Shown here piece after piece: positions 45,672 through 57,880 of a stretch of DNA of 64,000 nucleotides. The notes beneath the pieces were generated by a model. It did no database searches. It had not been told where the DNA came from and saw only the letters and a list, made by a program, of their open reading frames with translations. How positions within the stretch are numbered: position 1 is the stretch's first letter; each line of letters starts with the position of its first letter. This DNA comes from Halopseudomonas pachastrellae (GTDB taxonomy: Bacteria; Pseudomonadota; Gammaproteobacteria; Pseudomonadales; Pseudomonadaceae), in assembly GCF_900114765.1 (NCBI RefSeq), contig NZ_FOUD01000009.1, forward strand, positions 1 through 64,000. The letters are read 5' to 3'. The translations under genes and the position numbers were made by a program.

Positions 45672-46484
45672 TCAGTGATCGCAGTCGCAGTGATGCAGCT
45701 CGTGGGTGTCCAGGTTCATCAGCGTCATGCGACTGCCCCAGACGCAGCCGGTGTCGAGCGCGTGTACGCCCTGGGTGCCGGTACGGCCCTCGATGGCCGC
45801 CCAATGGCCAAAGATAATCTGGATGTTCGGGTCTTTGCGTGGATAGCGAAACCAGGGCGCAAAGCCCTTGGGCGTGGTATCCAGGCCCTCCTTGGATTTG
45901 AACTCCAGGGTGCCGTCGGGTTTGCAGAAACGCATGCGGGTCAGGTAGTTGGTGATCGCGCGCAGGCGGTCGATGCCCTTGAGCCCGGGCTTCCAGCGCG
46001 CCGGCTCGTTGCCGTACATCTCGTCCAGATAGTCCGGCAGGCGTTTGTCGCTGCGCAGCACCCGTTCCACCTCGCCAGCCAGCTCCAGGGTCTGCTGCAC
46101 GGTCCAGATGGGCGGGATGCCGGCGTGGCTCATGACAAAGCCCAGCTCGGCATCGAAGTGGGCGAGTGGACGGCGGCGCAGCCAGTCCAGCAGGCTGTCG
46201 CGGTCGTCGGCCTTGAGCAGCGGCTTGAGGGTGTCGGATTTGCGCACGCGGCTGCCGTTGCGACTGGCTGCCAGCAGGTGCAGATCATGGTTGCCGAGCA
46301 CCGCTATGCAGGCGTTATCAAGCTGTTTGAGATAGCGCAGGGTGGCCAACGAGTCGGGGCCGCGATTGACCATGTCGCCGACCGACCAGAGCACGTCTTT
46401 TGACGGGTTGAAGTCGACCTCGGCAAGCAGGCATTGAAGGGGCTTGAGGCAACCCTGAATGTCGCCAACGGCGTAGGTAGTCAT
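45672..46484 (-). CDS. apaH: Bis(5'-nucleosyl)-tetraphosphatase, symmetrical
   Basis: This enzyme hydrolyses Ap4A, and also removes Np4 caps from RNA, to two ADP. The 270-residue calcineurin-type metallophosphatase has the metal motifs GDIQGC (7-12), [10 protein letters not shown] (36-45) and GNHDLH (63-68). It follows apaG by 9 bp, in the conserved lptD-surA-pdxA-ksgA-apaG-apaH order. The His-rich C-terminus (ELHHCDCDH) is a curiosity. Confidence 0.97.
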   Translation of the reverse strand: MTTYAVGDIQGCLKPLQCLLAEVDFNPSKDVLWSVGDMVNRGPDSLATLRYLKQLDNACIAVLGNHDLHLLAASRNGSRVRKSDTLKPLLKADDRDSLLDWLRRRPLAHFDAELGFVMSHAGIPPIWTVQQTLELAGEVERVLRSDKRLPDYLDEMYGNEPARWKPGLKGIDRLRAITNYLTRMRFCKPDGTLEFKSKEGLDTTPKGFAPWFRYPRKDPNIQIIFGHWAAIEGRTGTQGVHALDTGCVWGSRMTLMNLDTHELHHCDCDH

Positions 46485-46493
46485 AAAGCAGCG

Positions 46494-46868
46494 TCAATTC
46501 AGTGCGTGTGGCTGGGTCAGACGAAAGCGGGCGATGTCGGCGCTGAAGCTGTGTCCGTCGCTGGCGCGCATATCGTAACTGCCTTCCATGGTGCCCACCG
46601 GGGTCTCCAGCAGGCAGCCGCTGGTGTAGGTATGGCTGGCGCCGGGGGCAATCAGTGGTTGTTCGCCAACCACCCCGGGGCCGTCGACGCGCTGTTGCTT
46701 GTTGTTGCCATCGGTGATCAGCCAGTGCCGATACAGCAGCTGCGCATCGACGCAGCCCTGGTTGGCGATGGTGATGGTGTAGGCAAAGGCAAAGCGCTTT
46801 TTCTGCGGGTCTGACTGCTCTGGCAGGTAGCGGGTTTGCACGCTCACGGCGATGGCGTAATCGTTCAT
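46494..46868 (-). CDS. apaG: ApaG protein
   Basis: The 124-residue protein has a fibronectin-III-like fold, with the family pattern [39 protein letters not shown] and GTMEGSYDM. It is linked to Co/Mg efflux phenotypes in Salmonella, but its chemistry is unknown. Its ATG overlaps the ksgA stop (ATGA), so the two are co-translated. Confidence 0.97.
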   Translation of the reverse strand: MNDYAIAVSVQTRYLPEQSDPQKKRFAFAYTITIANQGCVDAQLLYRHWLITDGNNKQQRVDGPGVVGEQPLIAPGASHTYTSGCLLETPVGTMEGSYDMRASDGHSFSADIARFRLTQPHALN

Positions 46869-47674
46869 GCGCTGGCGCTGCGTTTGCGGGCCAGGCGATT
46901 GGCCAGACGGACAAAACCCGCCAGGTCGACCTGCTCGGGGCGGGTGCCGGGGTCGATACCTTCGGCTTCGATCTCTTCGGCGCTGAGCAGCGCTTTCAAG
47001 GTGTTGCGCAGGGTCTTGCGGCGCTGGTTGAAGGCGTCGCGCACCAGAATTTCCAGCACTTCGACGTCATCGGCCGGGTGCGGCAGGGTAGCGTGCGGCA
47101 CCAGCCTGACGATGGCTGAGTCGACCTTGGGCGCCGGGTTGAACGCGCCGGGGCCAACGTCGAACAGGTGTTCTACGCGGCAGTGGTACTGCACCATGAT
47201 GCCGAGGCGCCCGTAGTGGTTCATGCCGGCGGTGGCGGCCAGACGCAGCACCACTTCCTTCTGCAGCATGAAGTGCATGTCTTCGATGCAGTCGGATTGC
47301 TCCAGCAGGTGGAACATCAGCGGCGTAGAAATGTTGTACGGCAGGTTGCCGACCACGCGCAGCTTCTCGTCGCCGGCAACCAGTTGCCGAAAGTCGAACT
47401 TCAGCGCGTCGCCCTTGTGCAGGCGAAAACGGTCAAGAAAGCCGAACTGCCCCATCAGAATCGGGTGCAGGTCCTTGTCCAGCTCGACGACGTCCAGCTG
47501 CGCACCGCTGGCCAGCAGGCCGGAGGTGATAGCGCCCTGACCCGGGCCGATCTCGACCAGGTGATCGTTCTCGCGCGGGCGGATGGAGCGGATGATGCGG
47601 TCTATCACGCCGGCGTCGTGCAGGAAGTTCTGGCCAAAGCGCTTGCGCGCCTTGTGTTGTGGAAACTGACTCAT
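46865..47674 (-). CDS. ksgA: 16S rRNA dimethyladenosine transferase KsgA (RsmA methyltransferase)
   Basis: This methyltransferase dimethylates A1518 and A1519 of 16S rRNA, a late 30S maturation check. The 269-residue protein shows [10 protein letters not shown], the SAM loop [24 protein letters not shown] and the catalytic NLPYNIS. Its start overlaps the pdxA stop by 4 bp (ATGA). I use ksgA because rsmA also names the CsrA homologue that matters for the Rsm RNA in this window. Confidence 0.97.
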   Translation of the reverse strand: MSQFPQHKARKRFGQNFLHDAGVIDRIIRSIRPRENDHLVEIGPGQGAITSGLLASGAQLDVVELDKDLHPILMGQFGFLDRFRLHKGDALKFDFRQLVAGDEKLRVVGNLPYNISTPLMFHLLEQSDCIEDMHFMLQKEVVLRLAATAGMNHYGRLGIMVQYHCRVEHLFDVGPGAFNPAPKVDSAIVRLVPHATLPHPADDVEVLEILVRDAFNQRRKTLRNTLKALLSAEEIEAEGIDPGTRPEQVDLAGFVRLANRLARKRSASA

Positions 47675-48663
47675 ACTGCCCTCCGGGCGGCGATCATCTG
47701 GATGGCGGTATCGAGGGCAACTTGCAGGCTGCCCGGGTTGGCCTGGCCGGTCCCAGCCAGGTCCAGGGCGGTGCCGTGATCAACCGAGGTGCGGATGATG
47801 GGCATGCCCAGGGTAATGTTGACGGCGTTGCCGAAGCCTTTGTGCTTGAGCACCGGCAGTCCCTGATCGTGATACATGGCCAGTACGGCATCGGCCTGAT
47901 CAAGGTGCTTGGGGGTGAACAGGGTGTCGGCGGGCAGCGGGCCGATCAGGTGCATGCCTTCGGCGCGCAGACGTTCTAGTGCCGGGATGATGATATCCAG
48001 CTCTTCGCGCCCCAGGTGCCCGTCTTCACCGGCGTGCGGATTCAGGCCGCAGACCAGGATACGCGGCGTGGCGATGCCGAACTTGCTCAGCAGGTCGTTG
48101 TGCAGAATGCGCATAACGCGCTCGATCAGCGGCCCGGTAATGGCGTCGGCGACCTGCCGCAGGGGCAGGTGTGTGGTCGTCAGGGCAACGCGCAGGCCGG
48201 GGCAGGCGAGCATCATCACCACCTGCTCGGTGGCCGTCTGTTCGGCAAAGAACTCGGTATGCCCGGAAAAGGGCACGCCGGCATCGTTGATGATGCCCTT
48301 GTGCACCGGTGCGGTGACAATGGCGTCAAAGGTGCCGTTGAGCGCGCCGGCACCGGCCAGGCGCAAGGTGTCCAGCACGTAGGCGGCATTGGCGCGGTTC
48401 AGCTCGCCCGGGCGGCATTCGGCTGCCAGGGACACGGGCAGCACGCTGAGCTGGCCGGCGGCCTGGGCTGCCGGCAGCGCGTCCGGGTCAAAGGGCTGCA
48501 GCTCCACACGCAGCCCCAGCTGGGCGGCGCGCTGTTCCAGCAGCTGCGGATCGGCGATGACCACCCGCTCGCAGCTGGCTGGCTGCTGGGCCAGCATCAG
48601 GCACAGGTCGGGGCCGATACCCGCCGGTTCACCAGCGGTGATGGCCAGGCGTGCCGGACTCAC
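47671..48663 (-). CDS. pdxA: 4-hydroxythreonine-4-phosphate dehydrogenase
   Basis: This enzyme catalyses NAD-dependent oxidation in the DXP-dependent pyridoxal-5'-phosphate pathway. The 330-residue protein has [13 protein letters not shown] at the N-terminus, [10 protein letters not shown] with a metal His, and [13 protein letters not shown] and [16 protein letters not shown]. The start is GTG 48663, which overlaps the surA stop as GTGA. It is embedded in the lptD-surA-pdxA-ksgA-apaGH chain. Confidence 0.97.
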   Translation of the reverse strand: MSPARLAITAGEPAGIGPDLCLMLAQQPASCERVVIADPQLLEQRAAQLGLRVELQPFDPDALPAAQAAGQLSVLPVSLAAECRPGELNRANAAYVLDTLRLAGAGALNGTFDAIVTAPVHKGIINDAGVPFSGHTEFFAEQTATEQVVMMLACPGLRVALTTTHLPLRQVADAITGPLIERVMRILHNDLLSKFGIATPRILVCGLNPHAGEDGHLGREELDIIIPALERLRAEGMHLIGPLPADTLFTPKHLDQADAVLAMYHDQGLPVLKHKGFGNAVNITLGMPIIRTSVDHGTALDLAGTGQANPGSLQVALDTAIQMIAARRAV

Positions 48664-49949
48664 CCGTTCTTGATCTCCACGTAGGCTTCGTCGCGGATCT
48701 GCAGCAACCAGGTCTGTAGCTCTTCTTCGTACTTGCGGCTGCGGATCAGGTTGGCAGCTTGCTGCTCACGCATCTCATCGGTCATGTCGACGTCGCGGGT
48801 CCCCAGCACTTCCAGAATGTGCCAGCCAAACTGGCTCTGGAACGGCTGGGTCAGGGTGTTGAGCGGCGTGCTGGTGATCATTTCGCCAAATTCCGGGGTC
48901 ATGGCGTCCGGCGTCACCCAGTCCAGGTCACCGCCGTTCAGTGCACTGCCCGGGTCCTCGGAGTAGGATTTGGCCAGGGTCGCGAAGGACTCGCCGTTCT
49001 GGATGCGCTCGTAGATACGCTGGGCCAGTTGGGCAGCTTCGCCGTCGGTGCGGATCTCGCTGGGCTTGATCAGGATGTGACGAACGTGGAATTCCTCGAT
49101 CATCTGACCTTCACCGCCACGGCGGTCCAGCAGCTTGAGAATGTGGATGCCGGCCGGCGAGCGCATCGGCTGAGTGATGCCGCCGATCTCCAGCGCGTTA
49201 ACCGCCGAGGCAAACGGGCCCGGCAGCTGGGCAGCCTTGCGCCAGCCCAGCTCGCCACCTTCCAGCGCGGTGTCACCGGCAGAGCGGCTGGCGGCCAGGG
49301 TATTGAAGTCCGCGCCCTGCTGCAGCTGGTTGTAGATGTCGGTGGCGGCGCGACCGACTTTCTCGACCTCGGCCTGGCTGGCATTTTCGGCCAGCGGCAA
49401 GACGATCATGGCCAGGCGGAAATCAGCAGAGGTCTGGTACTTGCCGACCTCGGAGTTGAGGAAGTTGCGCACTTCCTGATCGCTGACCTGGATGTTGTCG
49501 CGGACCCGGCGCTGGCGCACGCGGTTGATGATCATCTCCCGGCGAATCTGCTCGCGGGCTTGCTGGAAGCTGATGCCGTCGCGCTCCAGCGCGGCGCGGA
49601 ACTGCTCCAGTGTGGCACCGTTGCGCGCAGCAATCTGCTGCATGGTCTGGTTCAGCGACTCGTCGTCGATCTGCATGCCGGCGCGCTCGCCCATCTGCAA
49701 CTGAATGCTCTCCAGAATCAGACGGTCGAGCACCTGGCTGCGCAGTTCGCTGTCGGCCGGTGCCTCGGCGCCGTTCTGCGCCAGTTGCTGGCGTACCGAG
49801 GCCATGCGGTCATTGACCTGGCTGGCCATGACCACGTCGTTGTCGACGATGGCGGCAACGTGGTCCAGCGGCTCGACGGCCGCCTGACTGCTGGCGCTGA
49901 ACAGGAGGCCCGCGCACAGGCTGAGGGCTGTAACAAACTTAGAATGCAT
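48660..49949 (-). CDS. surA: Periplasmic chaperone and peptidyl-prolyl isomerase SurA
   Basis: SurA escorts unfolded outer-membrane proteins, including LptD, to the BAM complex. The 429-residue protein has a signal peptide (1-23, SQA), an N-terminal chaperone domain with [20 protein letters not shown], and two parvulin domains (about 170-275 and 282-385, the second opening [10 protein letters not shown]). ATG 49949 begins the signal peptide. It overlaps the lptD 3' end by 11 bp. Confidence 0.97.
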   Translation of the reverse strand: MHSKFVTALSLCAGLLFSASSQAAVEPLDHVAAIVDNDVVMASQVNDRMASVRQQLAQNGAEAPADSELRSQVLDRLILESIQLQMGERAGMQIDDESLNQTMQQIAARNGATLEQFRAALERDGISFQQAREQIRREMIINRVRQRRVRDNIQVSDQEVRNFLNSEVGKYQTSADFRLAMIVLPLAENASQAEVEKVGRAATDIYNQLQQGADFNTLAASRSAGDTALEGGELGWRKAAQLPGPFASAVNALEIGGITQPMRSPAGIHILKLLDRRGGEGQMIEEFHVRHILIKPSEIRTDGEAAQLAQRIYERIQNGESFATLAKSYSEDPGSALNGGDLDWVTPDAMTPEFGEMITSTPLNTLTQPFQSQFGWHILEVLGTRDVDMTDEMREQQAANLIRSRKYEEELQTWLLQIRDEAYVEIKNG

Positions 49950-52626
49950 TATCTTCACGCTCTCTGTAACCGGGGATGCCTTCGTCGAGGAGGCTGTGTA
50001 CTTCGTTGCCGCTGACGCTGCCAAGGCCCTTGAGGACGACCTGCAGGAAGATGCCGCGGTTGGATTCATCGCGGGCGACCGATTCAAACTCGTTGTAGTC
50101 GACCCAGTAGCGGTTGATCACACGCAGCTTCCAGCAGCAGCTGTCGTATTCCAGACCACCGAAGGCTTCGAGGGTTCGATCTTCGGCAAAGTCGTGCTGC
50201 CAGCGGCCGATCAGGCTCCACTGCGGGTTGAGCGGCCACATGAAGGACAGGTCGGACTGGTCGATACGGCTGTCCGGGTCGTGCTGGAAGGTACCGGTCA
50301 GCGCGTTGTAGGTGTTGATGTTGTTGCGGTAGCGATAGCCCATGTTCAGCACCTTGCGCGGCTCGGGCTGGTAGTGGGCGAAGACGCTGCCGGCGTCGCT
50401 GTTGCTGTCATCCGGATCCCAGATGATGTCGCCGTTGACGCGCCAGGCATCGCTGACCCGGTACATCACCTCGGCGGCATAGGCGGAGGACGACGAGGTA
50501 TCTGCGCTGCGCGCGACACCGTTGGCGTCGAGCATCTGAACTTCGCGGTCGCGGAAGTACAATACCTGGCCGAAGCTGGCGCGGGCGCGCTCGGTGCCGT
50601 CGGATTCCAGCGCGCGGCTGGTCAGACCCAGCGACAGCTGGTTGGCATCGGCTACGCGGTCGCGGCCGCTGAAACGGTTGTCGCGGAACAGCGAGCTGTA
50701 GCTGAAGGTGTTCTGGTTGGTATCGAACAGCGGCTGATCATCCTGGTCTTCATGCGGCGCGTACAGGTAGAACGCGCGCGGCTCCAGGGTTTGACGCAGG
50801 CCTTTGCCGAACCAGCTGGTCTGACGGTCGAAGTACAGGCCGGCGTCGAGGCTCGCAATAGGCACGGTGCTGGAAGGCGTGGTATTCGCGTTGGCATAGT
50901 CGAAAAAGACGCCCGGGTTGGTGATCGGGTCGTAGGCGGGCGACTGCTTTTCATCGAAGTCAAGATCGTAATAGTTCGTTTGGGTTCTGACCTTTGGGGT
51001 GACGAACGCCCAGCTGTTACGCCAAGGTAAGCTTAAACTCGGGCTGGCAACCACTCGGTGGCCAGTCGCACGTTGTAATCCGACTAGGTTTTCATCCGGC
51101 GTCAGAATCGGGTTGCCCAGGCTGTCGAGCTGAATACCGTCCTGGCCGGTGATGAAACCGTTGTCCAGGTCGCGATCAAAGAAGGCGTATTCCAGGTCAT
51201 AACCGAAGCGCAGGCCCGTGTCGCCCAGCCAGTTGGCACCATCCAGACGCAGCTGCGGCAGTCGCTCGTAGGGCGTCAGCGAGGTAATGGTGGCCAGCTC
51301 GTAAGCGTGCACGCCGGCGCGGAAGCGCCAGCCGTCACCACGATAGGTGATGCCGGCCCGCTGGTTGACGTAGGTGCCGGAGCGGGCGTCCAGAGCGGTG
51401 TTCAGGTCCTGGAAGTAGAAGGGGTCACTGATATCGACATAGTCGACGTCGGTGCTCCAGCGGCTCTGCAGGCCACCCTGGTGCTGCCAGCCGTAGAGCC
51501 AGCGGTTTTCCTTGTACTCGCTGTCATCCAGGAAGGAGGCGGTCAGCGTGCCCTCGTTGTCGGGCTTCATGTAGCGGAACTCGCCTTCCATCTGCAGGCC
51601 ACGCTCGGACAGGTAGCGCGGGTACAGGGTAGCGTCGTAGTTCGGCGCGATGTTGATGTAGTACGGCGTTTCGATCTCGGTGCCGTTGTCGGTCGAGTGG
51701 CTGAAGCTCGGCGGCAGCAGACCGGTCTGACGACGGTCATCAATCGGGAAGTAAATGTACGGCGTGTAGAACACCGGTACATCCTTCACCCGCAGGGTAA
51801 CGTCACGCGCCTCGCCCCAGCCTTTCTCGCGGTCCAGCTCAATATCGTCGCCGTGCAGTGCCCAGGTGTTCTGGCCAGGCTCACAGGTGGTATAGCTGCC
51901 TTCGCTGATCACGATGATGGCGTCATCACGGCGCATCAGCTTGCTGGCGGTGCCGCGGGCACGGGCGTTATGTACCACGTACTCGACGCCGTCGATGCGG
52001 GTCTCGCCGTTGTCGATGCGCATGCTGGCAGAGTCGCCCAGCACCAGGACGCCCTGGTCGCGCAGGCGTACGTTGCCTTCGAGCATGGCCTGGGCGTTGG
52101 CCTGGTCAAAGCTGGCCTGGTCGGCGCGCGCCTGCAGGCGGCCCTGGCGCAGCAATACGTCACCTTCCAGTACGCCGGTCTGGTTGCCCTGCTCAAAGCG
52201 GCTGCTGTCGGCCGATGCATAGACCGGCAGTTGGTCAAATGGGGTCGAGTCGTCGCGGCCGGTGCGTTCCGGCTCAATGTAGGCACCGCCGCAGTACGGC
52301 GCAATCGCGGCCTGCTGCTCTGCGCTCAATTGCTCACGCGGGACCCAGTCCAGGCGGCTGAAGTCCATGCTGGTGTCGGCGGAACGCGATGCGGTGCTGG
52401 CTGAGGCGACCACGGTCTCGCTGATCGGTGCAGGGGTTGGGGCCGGGCGTGGTGGCCTGGGCGGCAGCTCGCCACGGGTTTGCAGTGGTTCACAGGCCCA
52501 GCTGTTGCCGGCCGGCCGGCACTGTACCTGTTGATTGGCAACAGCGCTCAGCGGTTGGGCCAGCAGCAAGGAGCTGGCCAGCAACATGGGAAAAGAAGTG
52601 CGAAAGGGTGGAGTACGGTAGGCCAT
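49939..52626 (-). CDS. lptD: LPS-assembly outer-membrane protein LptD
   Basis: LptD inserts lipopolysaccharide into the outer leaflet together with LptE. The 895-residue protein has a signal peptide, then CRPAGNSWACEP and a Pro-rich segment (about 50-70) as in pseudomonad LptD. An OstA/LptA-like jellyroll domain (about 160-290) leads to the 26-strand barrel. Cys pairs needed for disulfide maturation are visible: C..C at the N-terminus and CC in DSCCWKLRV. ATG 52626 fits the signal peptide. It is followed by surA with an 11-bp overlap and is divergent from amgK. Confidence 0.96.
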   Translation of the reverse strand: MAYRTPPFRTSFPMLLASSLLLAQPLSAVANQQVQCRPAGNSWACEPLQTRGELPPRPPRPAPTPAPISETVVASASTASRSADTSMDFSRLDWVPREQLSAEQQAAIAPYCGGAYIEPERTGRDDSTPFDQLPVYASADSSRFEQGNQTGVLEGDVLLRQGRLQARADQASFDQANAQAMLEGNVRLRDQGVLVLGDSASMRIDNGETRIDGVEYVVHNARARGTASKLMRRDDAIIVISEGSYTTCEPGQNTWALHGDDIELDREKGWGEARDVTLRVKDVPVFYTPYIYFPIDDRRQTGLLPPSFSHSTDNGTEIETPYYINIAPNYDATLYPRYLSERGLQMEGEFRYMKPDNEGTLTASFLDDSEYKENRWLYGWQHQGGLQSRWSTDVDYVDISDPFYFQDLNTALDARSGTYVNQRAGITYRGDGWRFRAGVHAYELATITSLTPYERLPQLRLDGANWLGDTGLRFGYDLEYAFFDRDLDNGFITGQDGIQLDSLGNPILTPDENLVGLQRATGHRVVASPSLSLPWRNSWAFVTPKVRTQTNYYDLDFDEKQSPAYDPITNPGVFFDYANANTTPSSTVPIASLDAGLYFDRQTSWFGKGLRQTLEPRAFYLYAPHEDQDDQPLFDTNQNTFSYSSLFRDNRFSGRDRVADANQLSLGLTSRALESDGTERARASFGQVLYFRDREVQMLDANGVARSADTSSSSAYAAEVMYRVSDAWRVNGDIIWDPDDSNSDAGSVFAHYQPEPRKVLNMGYRYRNNINTYNALTGTFQHDPDSRIDQSDLSFMWPLNPQWSLIGRWQHDFAEDRTLEAFGGLEYDSCCWKLRVINRYWVDYNEFESVARDESNRGIFLQVVLKGLGSVSGNEVHSLLDEGIPGYREREDNAF

Positions 52627-52791
52627 TATGTCGTTGTCCGGGCTTCCAGTCGGTGCGTGCTCGCGATGCCTTGTGCGAGGAGAATGCAATCTGCATGCTG
52701 TGTCAGTGCTGCAAGATAACGGATAATAAAGCATTGAGCGATGCCTGAGTATGAATTGGCACGGCAACCGACAGGCGAGAATGGGATATTG

Positions 52792-54473
<1,682 letters not shown>

Positions 54474-54475
54474 GC

Positions 54476-55264
54476 ATGCTCTGGCCGGTGACGGTGGTGG
54501 GCGCGCTGGTCGGCGGGCTGGGCGGTGCGTTGCCCGGTGCGTTGCTGGGTGCTGTGGTCGGGCATGCGCTGGATCGTCACTGGCGCCTGCGCCGTTGGAG
54601 CGACCTGCCGGCGCGTCTGGCCGAGCTGCGCACCGGCGACAGCAGCTTCGAGCGGGTGCTGTTTCTCTGTCTTGGTCGGCTGGCCAAGGCCAGCGGCCGG
54701 GTCAGTCAGCAGCACCTGCAGCTGGCGCGTGATCTGATGCAGCAGTACCGCCTGGATGAGGCCGCGCGCCTGGCGGCCATGCGTGACTTCAACGAGGGCA
54801 AGACGGCAGGGGAGCTTGGCCCGCTGGTGCGTGCCCTGCGCAAGCGTGAGCCGGCCCGCGCTGCCGAGTTGCTCGACAGCTGCTGGCGCATGGCGGTAGT
54901 GCCGGGGCAGTTGAATGATGAGGTGCGCTCGTTACTGGCGAGCTGGGCGGCTGAGGCCGGTCTTGGCCAGGCCGAGCAGCAGCGCATGCATCAGCGTCAC
55001 CGGCGCACCCAGCCGCCACCGCGCGGTCGCTCCGCCGTACCCCGTCAGGACGCGCTGAATCGCGCTGCAGCGCTGCTCAAGGTCAACCTGAGTGACACAC
55101 CCGAGATGATCAAGCGCGCCTATCGTCGGCAGCTGAGTCTGCACCACCCCGACAAGCTGGCAGCCCGTGGTGCCGGTCGTGCCGAGCAGGGCAATGCGGG
55201 CGAGCGTATCCGTCAGATTCAAGAAGCGTATGAGCTCCTGCGTCGGCATAAGGGGTTTCGTTAG
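54476..55264 (+). CDS. djlA: DjlA-type membrane co-chaperone
   Basis: The 262-residue protein has an N-terminal Gly-rich membrane helix (about 5-30). A TerB/DjlA-N helical domain (about 50-155) is followed by a basic linker and a C-terminal J domain (about 190-262) with the HPD motif in SLHHPDKLAARG. It recruits and stimulates DnaK at the inner membrane and in E. coli is tied to envelope stress signalling. It is the third gene of the amgK-murU set. Confidence 0.93.
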   Translation: MLWPVTVVGALVGGLGGALPGALLGAVVGHALDRHWRLRRWSDLPARLAELRTGDSSFERVLFLCLGRLAKASGRVSQQHLQLARDLMQQYRLDEAARLAAMRDFNEGKTAGELGPLVRALRKREPARAAELLDSCWRMAVVPGQLNDEVRSLLASWAAEAGLGQAEQQRMHQRHRRTQPPPRGRSAVPRQDALNRAAALLKVNLSDTPEMIKRAYRRQLSLHHPDKLAARGAGRAEQGNAGERIRQIQEAYELLRRHKGFR

Positions 55265-55286
55265 CGACGTTCTCTCTGTCGACCCG

Positions 55287-56258
55287 TCAGGGGGTCTCGC
55301 TCGCCTCGGCCTCTGTTTGGGTCTGGGCTGGTCGATAGTTGGCTTCCAGCCAGCCTTGCAAGCGCTTGCCGATCATCTCCTGGGCGACGGCCGAGCGCTG
55401 TATCGGCGCCAGGTCCAGTTGGCGGTAGCCGTTGTGGCCTGCGCGCCGCGCGATCCGCAGGTGGGCCGCGGCCTGGACCTGACCTAGCGGGCTGCCGCGG
55501 TCGAGCATTTCCAGTAAGGGTTTGTCCCAGCCTTCCAGCAGGCTGCCCAGGCTTGGGCGCTCGGCGGCAGCTGGCTGGCGCACCTCGTACAGCACCATTG
55601 CCTGCGGTGGTTGATCCTTGGGGGCGCTTTCGCTGGCCAGCAGCGCCCAGTAGCCGGCGTCGCGGCGGGCGACCAGGGTGATCTGTTCGGCGCCTTCGGC
55701 CTTGAGCACCTGCAGTGCGGCGTTGATCAGCCCGCCGGCAGCCGCGCCGTAGTCCAGGCCGATAGGCGGCTCTGCTGGTGAATCTGCGGGTTCGCTGCCG
55801 GCCAGCAGGGCAGGATCGGCGCCTGGTTCGGGCTCGCTGGGTGGTTGGTTATCCGGGTCGGCGATGGGCGGACTGATAATCGTCGGGCCATCCGGCGCAT
55901 CGGGCAGGGTGATGGCCAGCGTGTGCCAGCCGGCGTCGCTCAACTGGCGCCGCGCCGGGCCAATCAGTTCGGGCCAGTCAGCGTGCTCACCGGCCCCCGC
56001 AATCAGCAGCACGCCGCCCAGCGGTTCAGGCCTAGCGGCTGGCAGAAACAGGCCAAATAGCGACTCGCCGTTGAACTCCAGCTGTCGTTGCTCCTCGGTT
56101 GGCGTTTCACGCTGTAGCACGTCGCGGTACAGGGCGCTGCGTGACAGCGCATCGACGCGTTCGCTCGGCGCACTGATCGCACCGGCATCGGGCTCAGGCT
56201 CTTGGGCGGCGGCGTGGTTGGCGAGGCAGAGCAGCGCAATCAGGGCTGGCAGGCGCAT
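55287..56258 (-). CDS. DUF3530 family protein (alpha/beta-hydrolase-like), secreted
   Basis: The 323-residue protein has a signal peptide (about 1-18, AAA/Q). The core is of the DUF3530 type, with [26 protein letters not shown] and [18 protein letters not shown] Pro/Glu/Asp-rich insertion lies around residues 130-165 and looks like a disordered linker. The usual GxSxG nucleophile is not evident, so catalysis is doubtful. It is convergent with djlA and divergent from rpe. No function is established for the family. Confidence 0.82.
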   Translation of the reverse strand: MRLPALIALLCLANHAAAQEPEPDAGAISAPSERVDALSRSALYRDVLQRETPTEEQRQLEFNGESLFGLFLPAARPEPLGGVLLIAGAGEHADWPELIGPARRQLSDAGWHTLAITLPDAPDGPTIISPPIADPDNQPPSEPEPGADPALLAGSEPADSPAEPPIGLDYGAAAGGLINAALQVLKAEGAEQITLVARRDAGYWALLASESAPKDQPPQAMVLYEVRQPAAAERPSLGSLLEGWDKPLLEMLDRGSPLGQVQAAAHLRIARRAGHNGYRQLDLAPIQRSAVAQEMIGKRLQGWLEANYRPAQTQTEAEASETP

Positions 56259-56351
56259 GGGCAGGTTCCGTTAGGGTCTGCGCCGAGTATAACAGCGGCG
56301 GATGGGGTACACTGGCGGCCTTTTCCGTGTTCGTTTCTGTCGAGGTTTGCC

Positions 56352-57026
56352 ATGCCTGATTACGCCATCGCGCCGTCCATTCTGTCTGCCGATTTTGCCC
56401 GTCTTGGTGAAGACGTCGACCGGGTGCTGGCAGCGGGTGCCGATATTGTTCACTTTGATGTCATGGACAACCACTATGTGCCCAACCTGACCATTGGACC
56501 GATGGTGTGCACTGCGCTGCGCAAGTATGGCGTAACGGCGCCGATCGATGTGCATCTGATGGTTAAGCCGGTCGACCGTATCATCGGCGACTTTCTCGAA
56601 GCCGGTGCCAGCTATATCACCTTCCACCCGGAAGCCTCCGAGCACATTGACCGGTCATTGCAGCTGATCAAGAACGGCGGCGCCAAGGCTGGCCTGGTAT
56701 TCAACCCGGCGACCTCGCTGGATGCCCTCAAGTACGTGATGGACAAGGTCGACATGGTGCTGCTGATGAGCGTGAACCCGGGCTTTGGTGGCCAGAAGTT
56801 TATTCCGGGCACGCTGGACAAACTGCGTGAAGCCCGCGCCCTGATCGACGCCAGCGGCCGTGAGATTCGTCTGGAAATCGATGGTGGCGTGAACGAGCAG
56901 AACATCCGCGCCATCGCTGAAGCGGGCGCCGATACCTTCGTTGCCGGCTCCGCGATCTTCAACAAGCCGGACTACAAGGCCGTGATCGACAGCATGCGCG
57001 CGGAGCTGGCGCAGGTAAAACGCTGA
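56352..57026 (+). CDS. rpe: Ribulose-phosphate 3-epimerase
   Basis: This enzyme interconverts ribulose-5-phosphate and xylulose-5-phosphate in the pentose phosphate pathway. The 224-residue TIM barrel has [54 protein letters not shown] and [14 protein letters not shown] 56352 follows CGAGG by 6 nt. It is 1 bp from gph and both precede the trp operon. Confidence 0.98.
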   Translation: MPDYAIAPSILSADFARLGEDVDRVLAAGADIVHFDVMDNHYVPNLTIGPMVCTALRKYGVTAPIDVHLMVKPVDRIIGDFLEAGASYITFHPEASEHIDRSLQLIKNGGAKAGLVFNPATSLDALKYVMDKVDMVLLMSVNPGFGGQKFIPGTLDKLREARALIDASGREIRLEIDGGVNEQNIRAIAEAGADTFVAGSAIFNKPDYKAVIDSMRAELAQVKR

Positions 57027-57027
57027 C

Positions 57028-57705
57028 ATGCCATTGCGCGATCTGTTTGCTGGAGAACTGCCAAAGCTGGTGATGTTTGATCTGGACGGCACCTTGATCG
57101 ACTCGGTGCCGGATCTGGCGGGCGCGGTTGATGTGATGCTGGGCCAGTTGGGGCGCGCGCCGGCGGGTGTCGACAAGGTGCGTCACTGGGTCGGCAATGG
57201 CGCGCGGGTACTGGTGCGCCGGGCGCTGGCCGACGATATCGAGCACGCATCCATCAGCGAAGGCGAGACCGAGCAGGCGCTGGCGCTGTTTCTTGAGGCC
57301 TATGCCGGCGACCATTCGCGCAGCACCCTGTACCCGGGGGTGCGTGTCTTTCTTGATGCCCTGCAGCAGGCCGGTGTGCCGCTGGCGCTGGTCACCAACA
57401 AGCCGAGCCGCTTTGTGCCGGAGCTGCTCGCCGACAAACAGCTCGACGGGTATTTCTGCTGGCTGGTGGGCGGCGATACATTGCCGGTGCAGAAGCCCGA
57501 TCCGGCTGCGCTTAACTGGGTGATGCAGCAGGCGGGCGTGGTGGCGTCGCAGGCGCTGTTTGTTGGCGACTCGCGTAGCGACGTGCTGGCAGCCAAGGCA
57601 GCCGGGGTGCCGGTGGTGGCGGTCAGCTACGGCTACAATCACGGCCAGCCGATTGCCGCCGAAAACCCCGACCTGCTGGTTGATTCGCTAGACGCGCTCA
57701 TATAG
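57028..57705 (+). CDS. gph: Phosphoglycolate phosphatase
   Basis: This HAD-family enzyme clears 2-phosphoglycolate formed during DNA repair and metabolism. The 225-residue protein has FDLDGTLIDSVPDL with the nucleophile Asp (D18 or nearby), LVTNKPSRF as motif II, and QKPDPAALNW and VGDSRSDVLAAKAAG as motifs III and IV. It starts 1 bp after the rpe stop and precedes the trp leader. Confidence 0.96.
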   Translation: MPLRDLFAGELPKLVMFDLDGTLIDSVPDLAGAVDVMLGQLGRAPAGVDKVRHWVGNGARVLVRRALADDIEHASISEGETEQALALFLEAYAGDHSRSTLYPGVRVFLDALQQAGVPLALVTNKPSRFVPELLADKQLDGYFCWLVGGDTLPVQKPDPAALNWVMQQAGVVASQALFVGDSRSDVLAAKAAGVPVVAVSYGYNHGQPIAAENPDLLVDSLDALI

Positions 57706-57765
57706 GCTTGCTCGAGTATCCCCTCCAGTGATGGATCAGCCGTGTTTGTCAGCAACCGCAAACTG

Positions 57766-57810
57766 ATGAGAGTTATCAAGGCGCTCGCCCGCTGGCGTTG
57801 GCGTACCTGA
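57766..57810 (+). CDS. trpL: trp operon leader peptide
   Basis: A 14-codon frame encodes MRVIKALARWRWRT with two Trp codons in the last five positions (57793 and 57799), 70 bp before trpE. Pausing of a ribosome there when charged tRNA-Trp is short would alter folding of the downstream RNA. GCTCGC (57819-57824) can pair with GCGAGC (57833-57838). No clear T tract follows, so the terminator form is uncertain. An 11-codon frame starting at ATG 57731 ends in a TGATG overlap with this leader and could feed it ribosomes. Attenuation of trpE is known in P. putida. Confidence 0.75.
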   Translation: MRVIKALARWRWRT

Positions 57811-57880
57811 ACTGTCTCGCTCGCCCCTGAGTGCGAGCACCCCTGTTTGCGTGTGACTTACCCTGCCTTTGAGGCTGATC

